This document shows, piece by piece, positions 18,441 to 23,889 of a stretch of DNA of 23,889 nt. The position numbers and the translations under genes are program-made. Each line of letters begins with the position of its first letter. Position 1 is the first letter of the stretch. The stretch is from positions 1 through 23,889 of the forward strand of contig JAJYWG010000453.1 in NCBI GenBank assembly GCA_021791615.1, written 5' to 3'. The notes under the pieces were generated by a model, which worked only from the letters and a program-made list of their open reading frames with translations, was not told the origin of the DNA and did no database searches. The DNA is from Actinomycetes bacterium (GTDB lineage Bacteria; Actinomycetota; Acidimicrobiia; Acidimicrobiales; RAAP-2).

Positions 18441-19286
18441 GTGCGGGCGGCTTTCTTCGATCTCGACAAGACGGTCATCGCCAAGGCGTCGATCGCTGCA
18501 TTCGGGAGACCGTTCCGCCGCGGTGGCCTCATCAGTCGCCGGACGGTGGTCCGGGCAGTCGTCGGGCAGCTCGTGTTCCTCCAGTTCGGCGCCAGCGAGC
18601 AGAAGCTGGCCCGGATTCGCGAGAGCATGCTGGTGCTCACCAGAGGGTGGGAGCGGGACCGGGTGGCCTCGATCGTCCGAGAGACGCTTTCCGACACGAT
18701 CGAGCCCATCATCTACCGCGAGGCCCTCGACCTCATGGAGGAGCACCGCCGCGCAGGGCACCTCGTCTACCTGGTCTCCGCGGCGCCCGAGGAGATCGTC
18801 CAGCCCTTGGCCGAGCTCCTCGGTGTCGACGGGTCGGTGGCATCGAGGGCCGAAGTCGACGCCGAGGGGCGCTACACGGGTCGGATGGCGTTCTACGCGT
18901 TCGGCCCGGCGAAGGCGTCGGCGGTCCGCAGGTTGGCGGAGCAGGAGGGCATTGACCTCGCGCTCTCCACCGCGTACTCGGACTCGGCCACGGACCTCCC
19001 GATGCTCGAGTCCGTCGGCCACCCTGTCGCGGTGAACCCTGATCGGTCGTTGGCTCGCACGGCCAAGGGGCGCGGGTGGGAGGTCCGGGAGTTCAGCAAC
19101 CCGGTGCGCTTGCGGGATCGCGCTGCCGTGCGGACGTCGGTGTTCACCACGGTCGCCGCCGTGGCGGTGGCGGGATGGGTGCTCTGGAGGGGTCATCGGG
19201 CTCGCGCCCGCACCAGTGGGGCACGCTCGCCCGGCCGGACGCGGGGAGGCCGGGCACAGGTGATCGCTGCGCGGCCGGACGCCTGA
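18441..19286 (+). CDS. HAD-IB family phosphatase (SerB-like) with C-terminal membrane segment
   Basis: 281 residues. HAD motifs: FFDLDKT (Asp7 nucleophile, Asp9 general acid), VSAAPEE (motif II), a lysine in GPAKASAVRRL (motif III), and YSDSATDLPML (motif IV metal ligands). The helical cap between motifs I and II places it in subfamily IB, which includes phosphoserine phosphatases and many of unknown substrate. After the HAD core a hydrophobic stretch (SVFTTVAAVAVAGWVLW, about 235-251) followed by an Arg-rich tail would anchor the enzyme to the inner face of the membrane; this argues against a plain serine-pathway SerB. It is transcribed like trkA, 44 bp downstream, but has its own likely promoter. 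Substrate unknown. Confidence 0.88.
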   Translation: MRAAFFDLDKTVIAKASIAAFGRPFRRGGLISRRTVVRAVVGQLVFLQFGASEQKLARIRESMLVLTRGWERDRVASIVRETLSDTIEPIIYREALDLMEEHRRAGHLVYLVSAAPEEIVQPLAELLGVDGSVASRAEVDAEGRYTGRMAFYAFGPAKASAVRRLAEQEGIDLALSTAYSDSATDLPMLESVGHPVAVNPDRSLARTAKGRGWEVREFSNPVRLRDRAAVRTSVFTTVAAVAVAGWVLWRGHRARARTSGARSPGRTRGGRAQVIAARPDA

Positions 19287-19360
19287 ACCGCTTTCATGCC
19301 CTCGGGCGGCGCCGGCTTACCACTCCGGGCCGCCGGGGACCCCGGGTGCTCGCCGATCGG

Positions 19361-19435
19361 TCAGGTGGTCCGAAGGCGTTTGGCGGCGACGACGCCGAGG
19401 GCGATCAAGAGCGCAAGCAGGATGATCTTCTTCAT
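19361..19435 (-). CDS. Putative 24-residue single-pass membrane microprotein
   Basis: An ATG at 19433-19435 opens a 24-codon frame ending in TGA at 19361-19363. The peptide begins MKKIILLALL, continues with a hydrophobic GVVAA stretch, and ends KRLRTT: two basic flanks around one membrane helix. There is no ribosome binding site, but TAGCAT lies exactly 7 nt before the ATG, as for leaderless genes elsewhere in this window. It lies on the same strand as, and 97 bp downstream of, the sigma-factor gene. Similar short MKK-hydrophobic-basic proteins exist in actinobacteria; I cannot assign a family. Shortness makes chance possible. Confidence 0.5.
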   Translation of the reverse strand: MKKIILLALLIALGVVAAKRLRTT

Positions 19436-19442
19436 GGCGTGG

Positions 19443-19448
19443 ATGCTA
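19443..19448 (-). promoter_or_regulatory. -10 box of a leaderless promoter for the microprotein
   Basis: Minus-strand TAGCAT (TANNNT) with a 7-nt spacer to the ATG at 19435. Confidence 0.4.
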
Positions 19449-19532
19449 TCGCTCCCCCGGGATGGCCGTCCGGCGGAGGTGCGGGTGCGAGCGACGTCGT
19501 GCCTGAGGACGACGGCGCCAGGGTCCGGCTGG

Positions 19533-20471
19533 TCAGACCGTGAGCAGGTCGCGCGCCCCGGTGTCCGAGGAGGGGTGGCGAAGCTTCGACATCGCCCGGG
19601 CCTCGATCTGGCGAATCCGCTCCCGGGTGAGGTTGAAGTGCTCACCAACCTCCTCGAGCGTCCTCGGCTCGCCCCGGTCCAGTCCGAAGCGCAGCCGCAG
19701 GATCTCGCGCTCACGCTCGTCGAGGGGTGAGAGCAGGCGGCCGATCTCCTCGGGGAGGAGGGAGACAGCGGCCACTTCGAACGGAGACTCGGCGGAACGG
19801 TCCTCGACCACGTCACCGAGCTCGGCGTCACCGTCTTCGCGAAGCGGTTCGGACAGGGAGAGTGGTTCAGCCCTGAACCGCAGGGCCTCGACGAGCTTGT
19901 CCTCGGGCATCTCCACCTCGATACCCAGCTCGACCAAGGTCGCCGGCCGGCCGAACTTCAACTCGAGCCTGGCCTGAGCCTTCTGGACCCGAGCCAACGT
20001 GTCGCCGGCATGCACTGGGAGCCGGATGGTGCGCCCGGTATTTGCGATGCCGCGGGTAATGGCCTGCCGGATCCACCACGTGGCGTACGTGGAGAATTTG
20101 AAGCCTTTGCGCCAGTCGAACTTCTCGACTGCGTGCATGAGCCCGAGGTTGCCCTCCTGGATCAAGTCGAGGAGCGGGAGCCCCGATGCCTGGTACTTCT
20201 TGGCGATCGACACGACCAGGCGCAGATTGGACTGCACGAAGGTCTGCTGGGCCCGCTCGCCTGCGATGGCCGTCCGGCGCAGCTCGCGCTTTTTCGCCGG
20301 CGTCAACCCCTTCGGGGCAGCTCGGAGGACGTCCTCGGCTTCACGCCCGGACTCGATCGCCTGGGCCAGGCGGACCTCGTCGTCTTTGGTAAGGAGGGGG
20401 TACTGGCCGATATCGGTCAGATAGAGCCTGACGAGGTCTTCGTCATCGCGCTCGATGCGTTCCTTCGCCAA
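19533..20471 (-). CDS. Sigma-70 family RNA polymerase sigma factor, primary-like (group 1/2)
   Basis: 312 residues without region 1.1. Region 1.2 is DLVRLYLTDIGQYPLLT (12-28). Region 2 includes NLRLVVSIAKKY, LDLIQEGNLGLMHAVEKFD and the -10-recognising FKFSTYATWWIRQAITR (125-140). Region 3 starts at RTIRLPVHAGDTL. Region 4.2 is TLEEVGEHFNLTRERIRQIEARAMSKLRHP (271-300). The length and lack of 1.1 fit a group 2 (SigB/HrdA-like) factor or a short housekeeping SigA; the window alone cannot decide. The TTG at 20469-20471 is the first start after an in-frame TGA 21 nt upstream; AAAGG lies about 11 nt ahead. In mycobacteria sigA lies a few genes from the same TrkA locus, which fits a conserved neighbourhood. 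Confidence 0.93.
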   Translation of the reverse strand: MAKERIERDDEDLVRLYLTDIGQYPLLTKDDEVRLAQAIESGREAEDVLRAAPKGLTPAKKRELRRTAIAGERAQQTFVQSNLRLVVSIAKKYQASGLPLLDLIQEGNLGLMHAVEKFDWRKGFKFSTYATWWIRQAITRGIANTGRTIRLPVHAGDTLARVQKAQARLELKFGRPATLVELGIEVEMPEDKLVEALRFRAEPLSLSEPLREDGDAELGDVVEDRSAESPFEVAAVSLLPEEIGRLLSPLDEREREILRLRFGLDRGEPRTLEEVGEHFNLTRERIRQIEARAMSKLRHPSSDTGARDLLTV

Positions 20472-20582
20472 CGTGTTCCGTGCCTTTCAGGATCGGTGTG
20501 CCGTCACCGAGCACATCGTGCTCAGTCGGACGGCTCTGAGGCAGCTTGCGTGCTCACCTGATACCGGCGCACAAGCGGTGTG

Positions 20583-20606
20583 TTGACATTTTACAGGACG
20601 CGTCAA
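20583..20606 (-). promoter_or_regulatory. Putative sigma-gene promoter with TTGAC/GTCAA inverted repeat
   Basis: Minus-strand TAAAAT (complement of 20588-20593) is the best -10 element upstream of the sigma gene and would give a leader of about 110 nt. It is framed by 5-bp inverted arms, TTGAC at 20583-20587 and GTCAA at 20602-20606, which could be a regulator site. The right arm overlaps the stop codon of the gene upstream. No good -35 is seen. Confidence 0.3.
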
Positions 20607-21295
20607 GTGCCCCGATCGCCCGATGGTGGCGCAGGCCAGTCCACGAGCCCGGCCTCGATCCTCGATCGGTCCAGGGTGCTCTCGAGTGCACCGACTGCCC
20701 CGGCCGCCGCCTTCTCCTCGGCGGGAGTCTTGAGGACGGCCTCGAGGAGCGCCTCGCCATCTCGGAGCGCGGCCTCCTCGTCTCGGAGGACCAGATCGAG
20801 CACTCTCGAGATCGGCCGGTCGGCCACCGGCACGGCGGCCGACCGGTGCCGCTCGTAGCCGGCGACCAGGCGTGGCAGGATCACGCGATGAAGACCGGCC
20901 AACCGGCCGATCAGGACCCGGCGTGCGCTGGGCGTGTGCTCGTCGTGCCCGGCGGCAGGGATGCCGGCTTCGAGGAGGCGGATCGCCGCTTCCACCCCGG
21001 GATTGGGGGCAACCGTGAGCGCTCGGCGGTCGAAACCGTGCGCCAAGGGGAGCCGATCGGCCCACTCTGCCGAGTGTCGGGCGTGCTGGACCCGCAACTC
21101 GTCGAAGTGGAGCCGGATCGCAGCCGGGGCGCGCGAGGCACCGGGAGCGTCCGGAGCGTCGAGGAGCACGGGGTCGGACGCCCACCTCCCCGTGACCTCG
21201 AACAGCCGGCGCTCGATCCAGCAGTACCCCCCCACGATGGTGGCCATCTGGACGATCGGGAGGGCGCCACGGGCCACCCGGGCGGGCTCAGGCAT
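20603..21295 (-). CDS. Hypothetical all-helical protein, ferritin-like candidate
   Basis: 230 residues from ATG 21293-21295, which overlaps the nadE stop by 8 bp; the open frame continues upstream to 21340, but the overlap start is the natural one. The sequence is predicted helical throughout, with acidic/aromatic/histidine clusters: YCWIERRLFEVTGRWA near the N-terminus and HFDELRVQHARHSAEWADRLP about 50 residues later. The spacing of Glu and His on two helices recalls ferritin-like four-helix proteins, but a complete metal-site pattern is not evident. Its position just behind nadE suggests co-transcription. I do not recognise the family with certainty. Confidence 0.65.
   Translation of the reverse strand: MPEPARVARGALPIVQMATIVGGYCWIERRLFEVTGRWASDPVLLDAPDAPGASRAPAAIRLHFDELRVQHARHSAEWADRLPLAHGFDRRALTVAPNPGVEAAIRLLEAGIPAAGHDEHTPSARRVLIGRLAGLHRVILPRLVAGYERHRSAAVPVADRPISRVLDLVLRDEEAALRDGEALLEAVLKTPAEEKAAAGAVGALESTLDRSRIEAGLVDWPAPPSGDRGT
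21262..21287 (-). repeat. 26-bp direct repeat, copy 1 (start of helical-protein gene)
   Basis: A perfect 26-bp copy of 21332-21357, 70 bp away. Here it encodes PARVARGA at the N-terminus of the downstream gene, just after its ATG. Confidence 0.9.
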
Positions 21296-23147
21296 CGGCC
21301 ACTGCGGTCGACGGGGCGCCACGCGCCGCCCGGGCGCCACGGGCCACCCGGGCGGGCATGTAGTGGTTGGTGATCGGCATCCTGCGGTCCTTGCCGAACG
21401 CCTTCACGCTGATCCGCACCCCCGGCGGCATCTGGCGTCGCTTGTACTCCGCCCCGTCGACCAGGCGCACGACTTGGTCCACGATCGCGGGGTCGTACCC
21501 GGCCTCGATCAACTGGGGGGAAGTGAGGTCTCCTTCGACGTAGGCGGCCAGCACCGGGTCGAGCCGCTCGTAAGGGGGCAGCGACTGGTCGTCACGCTGG
21601 TCGGGACGCAGCTCGGCCGACGGCGGTTTCGCGAGGACGCTTGCCGGGATGGGCCCAGTCCCACCGCTCGCCTCGTCGCGCCGGTTGCGGTACCTGCACA
21701 GCTCGTAGACGAGCGTCTTGGGGACGTCTTTGATGACGGCGAACCCTCCGGCCGAATCGCCGTAGAGCGTCGAGTACCCGGTGGCCATCTCGCTCTTGTT
21801 GCCCGTGGTGAGCACGATGCTGCCGGTGGCATTCGAAAAGGCCATGAGCAGCACGCCGCGTAGCCGGGACTGGAGGTTCTCGTCGGTCACACCTCGGGGC
21901 GCTTGCCCGAGCACCGGCACGAGCGACGCGCAGATCGCTTCGTGGGCCGGCTCGATGGGTAGCACCTGCAGGTCGATGCCCAGTCGCTCGGCCACCAGGG
22001 CTGCATCGGAGAGCGATCCCTCGCTCGAGTAGCGCGACGGCATGGCCAGGGCGTGGACGTGGCCGGCACCGAGCGCGTCGGCAGCGACCGTGGCGACGAG
22101 CGCCGAGTCGACGCCGCCCGACAGACCCACCACCGCATCGGTGAAGCCGTTCTTGGCCAGGTAGTCGCCGGTACCGAGCACGAGCGCCTCGTAGATCTCG
22201 GCCAGGTCGTCCAGAGGAGCAACCGCCGGCCGAAGTGGCAGTGACGGAAGCGTCGGGCGGGAGGGCGTCGTTGCGGCACGGCCCATCGCAGTCGAGCGTG
22301 TGTCCTCGGCTCCCGAGCCGGTCTCACGCACTTCGACACCGCGATCGTGTCCTTCCGACAGCTCCGCTCCACCCGCGTTCTCCTCGAGTGTCAGGTCGAC
22401 CACGAGCAGGTCTTCGCGGAACTGGAGAGCGGAGGCGAGGATGGCACCGTCGGACCCCACGACGAGGCTGGCCCCGTCGAACACCAGCTCGTCCTGACCA
22501 CCGACCTGGTTGACGTAGACGATGGGGCAGCCCGCCTGTGCAGCCCGCTCGACCAGCATCTCGAGACGTTCGGCCCGGCGGCCCCGCGAGTACGGCGACG
22601 CGTTCACGTTCACGACCAGGTCGGCACCCGCCCGGCCGAGCAGGGGCACCGGACCGTCCGGCGACCACACGTCCTCGCAGATGGAGACGCCCACCAGCGC
22701 GTGGTGGAGCCGGTAGAGCCCGAGCGGTCCGGACCCCGGGACGAACCAGCGGCGCTCGTCGAATACCCCGTAGTTCGGAAGGATGCGCTTGTGGTGCTCA
22801 CCGACGACCCGGCCGTCCAGGCATACGGCGGCCGCGTTCGCCAGGGCGGGACCCCCGCCGTCAGAGGTCCTCGACGCGGTGGCGAGCGGCGCGACGTACC
22901 CGACGACCGCCAGGCAGCGGGCGGTAGCCCGTGCCACCTCGCCGAGCGCGGCGACGTTGTCGGCGACGAACCCGGGCTTGAGCAGCAGGTCCTCGGGTGG
23001 GTAGCCCGTGATGGCCAGCTCGGGGAACACGCACACCTGGGCGCCGAGGGACTCAGCCGTCGAAAGCGCAGCGAGGATGCGGGACACGTTCCCTTCGAGG
23101 TCACCCACGACCGGGTTGAGCTGCGCAGCCGCTACTCGCATGTCCAC
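21288..23147 (-). CDS. nadE: Glutamine-dependent NAD+ synthetase
   Basis: 619 residues. It makes NAD+ from nicotinate adenine dinucleotide, ATP and glutamine-derived ammonia. The N-terminal nitrilase-type glutaminase domain has the Glu-Lys-Cys triad at Glu43 (FPELAITGYPPEDLL), Lys120 (EHHKRILPNYGVFDE) and Cys157 (GVSICEDVW). The C-terminal synthetase has the ATP-pyrophosphatase P-loop VGLSGGVDSALVA and TTGNKSEMATGYSTLYGDSAGGFAVIKDVPK. A ~45-residue Ser/Thr/Pro/Arg-rich linker (near 275-315) lies between them and looks lineage-specific. The length fits the roughly 550-620-residue bacterial type, not the ~680-residue mycobacterial one. GTG 23145-23147 is preceded by a leaderless-type TAGGCT. 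The last ~20 residues carry a repeat shared with the next gene. Confidence 0.95.
   Translation of the reverse strand: MDMRVAAAQLNPVVGDLEGNVSRILAALSTAESLGAQVCVFPELAITGYPPEDLLLKPGFVADNVAALGEVARATARCLAVVGYVAPLATASRTSDGGGPALANAAAVCLDGRVVGEHHKRILPNYGVFDERRWFVPGSGPLGLYRLHHALVGVSICEDVWSPDGPVPLLGRAGADLVVNVNASPYSRGRRAERLEMLVERAAQAGCPIVYVNQVGGQDELVFDGASLVVGSDGAILASALQFREDLLVVDLTLEENAGGAELSEGHDRGVEVRETGSGAEDTRSTAMGRAATTPSRPTLPSLPLRPAVAPLDDLAEIYEALVLGTGDYLAKNGFTDAVVGLSGGVDSALVATVAADALGAGHVHALAMPSRYSSEGSLSDAALVAERLGIDLQVLPIEPAHEAICASLVPVLGQAPRGVTDENLQSRLRGVLLMAFSNATGSIVLTTGNKSEMATGYSTLYGDSAGGFAVIKDVPKTLVYELCRYRNRRDEASGGTGPIPASVLAKPPSAELRPDQRDDQSLPPYERLDPVLAAYVEGDLTSPQLIEAGYDPAIVDQVVRLVDGAEYKRRQMPPGVRISVKAFGKDRRMPITNHYMPARVARGARAARGAPSTAVADA
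21332..21357 (-). repeat. 26-bp direct repeat, copy 2 (end of nadE)
   Basis: Identical to 21262-21287. Here it encodes PARVARGA near the C-terminus of NadE. The 70-bp offset is not a multiple of three, which accounts for the two copies being read in different frames by two different genes. Confidence 0.9.
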
Positions 23148-23153
23148 GGAGCG

Positions 23154-23159
23154 AGCCTA
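23154..23159 (-). promoter_or_regulatory. -10 box of a leaderless promoter for nadE
   Basis: Minus-strand TAGGCT (TANNNT) with a 6-nt spacer to the GTG start at 23147. No ribosome binding site lies in the short spacer. Confidence 0.45.
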
Positions 23160-23199
23160 ACTGGGGGTGGTGCCGTGCACGGCTGGGAGCGCCGGCGCG

Positions 23200-23235
23200 T
23201 CCCCGGAGTCCCCGGAATCCCCGGAGACCCCGGAT
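23200..23235. repeat. Four 9-bp tandem repeats in the nadE-glnA gap
   Basis: Units tccccggag, tccccggaa, tccccggag and accccggat follow head to tail, sharing the core ccccgga. They lie between the glutamine synthetase stop and the nadE promoter and do not encode anything evident. Confidence 0.8.
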
Positions 23236-23252
23236 CGGCACGCCGGTCCCGC

Positions 23253-23889
23253 TCAGATGTCGTAGTAGAGCGCGAACTCCCAGGGGTGCGGTCGCAAGCG
23301 GATCTGGTCCGCCTCCTCCCGACGCTTGTAGGACAGCCAGGTGTCGATGAGGTCGTCGGTGAAGACGCCGCCAGCCTTCAGGAAGTCCTGGTCCGCCTCG
23401 AGAGCGTCGAGCGCCTCTTCGAGCGACCCTGGCGTGTGGGGGATGGCCGCCAGCTCCTCGGGTGGGAGGTCGAACAAGTCGACCTGGAGGGGCTCGGGTG
23501 GCTCGATCTTGTTGACGACCCCGTCCAAGCCGGCCATGAGCTGGGCGGCAAATGCCAGGTACGGGTTCGACGCGGCATCGGGGCAGCGGAACTCCACCCG
23601 CTTGGCCTTCGGGCTCTTCGAGTACAGGGGGATCCGGCAGGCGGCCGACCGGTTGCGCTGGGAGTAGACGAGGTTCACCGGTGCCTCATAGCCCGGGACC
23701 AGGCGCTTGTACGAGTTGGTGGTCGGGGCTGCGAACCCGAGGATCGCTGGCGCATGCTTGAGCAGCCCGCCGATGTACCACCGGCCGATGTCGGAGAAGC
23801 CGGCATAGCCGTCGCCGGCGAACAGCGGCTCGCCGGCCGACCACAGCGACTGGTGCGTGTGCATCCCAGAGCCGTTGTCCTCGAAAAGC
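23253..23889 (-). CDS. glnA: Glutamine synthetase type I, C-terminal part (5' end outside window)
   Basis: The frame enters from the right edge as [15 protein letters not shown] and ends at 23253. It makes glutamine from glutamate, ammonia and ATP. GS-I features are clear: the metal-site histidine motif [55 protein letters not shown], and the C-terminal [11 protein letters not shown]. About 210 C-terminal residues are present. At the adenylylation site, where enterobacterial and most actinobacterial GlnA have NLYDLPPEE, this protein has DLFDLPPEE, with Phe (codon TTC, complement of 23472-23474) for the modified Tyr. Control by GlnE adenylylation should therefore be lost. It could be a housekeeping GlnA of a lineage without GlnE control or a second GlnA paralogue. 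Confidence 0.95.
   Translation of the reverse strand, partial: LFEDNGSGMHTHQSLWSAGEPLFAGDGYAGFSDIGRWYIGGLLKHAPAILGFAAPTTNSYKRLVPGYEAPVNLVYSQRNRSAACRIPLYSKSPKAKRVEFRCPDAASNPYLAFAAQLMAGLDGVVNKIEPPEPLQVDLFDLPPEELAAIPHTPGSLEEALDALEADQDFLKAGGVFTDDLIDTWLSYKRREEADQIRLRPHPWEFALYYDI

Overview
The window is GC-rich actinobacterial DNA, most plausibly from an Acidimicrobiia-like or related deep-branching actinobacterium, perhaps one from an acidic habitat. Three things point this way. The order topA-tmk-holB, and an APC potassium importer divergent from two TrkA/RCK genes, are typical of actinobacteria. Several genes have a TANNNT box 6-7 nt in front of a GTG/ATG and no ribosome binding site, the actinobacterial leaderless pattern. 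A glutamic (G1) peptidase is present, a family mostly seen in acid-living organisms. The genus cannot be named from the sequence alone.

Layout. 1-2002 is an AT-richer accessory patch: the tail of an RHS-type protein with a cysteine-rich tip, then 5 bp later a membrane-anchored protein with seven CX5C repeats, then a second decayed RHS junction sharing a 20-bp identical repeat with the first. It looks like an RHS tip/partner cassette array. 2117-4476 is a drug-efflux MFS gene coupled to its TetR regulator, with a candidate operator at the start of the transporter. 4733-5593 is a secreted G1 peptidase. 5691-10386 (minus strand) is a tightly overlapped replication operon, topA-tmk-holB. 10605-12941 is a membrane proton pyrophosphatase of the K+-independent type. 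13237-18396 is a potassium locus: a KimA/YdaO-type importer with a fused C-terminal OB-fold, divergent from two overlapping TrkA genes, with a 5'-truncated TnpB-type RuvC fragment in the gap between them. 18441-19286 is a HAD phosphatase. Next come a 24-codon putative membrane microprotein, a primary-like sigma factor, a helical ferritin-like candidate, glutamine-dependent NAD synthetase, and the 3' part of a type I glutamine synthetase that lacks the adenylylation tyrosine.

How the genes work together. Most of the right two thirds is core housekeeping: dTTP supply, clamp loading, DNA topology, pyrophosphate-driven ion pumping, K+ uptake, transcription, NAD and glutamine synthesis. The novelty candidates are the left-end RHS/CX5C-repeat cassette, the importer-OB fusion, the RuvC-only TnpB remnant, the Tyr-to-Phe change in glutamine synthetase, and the leaderless microprotein.
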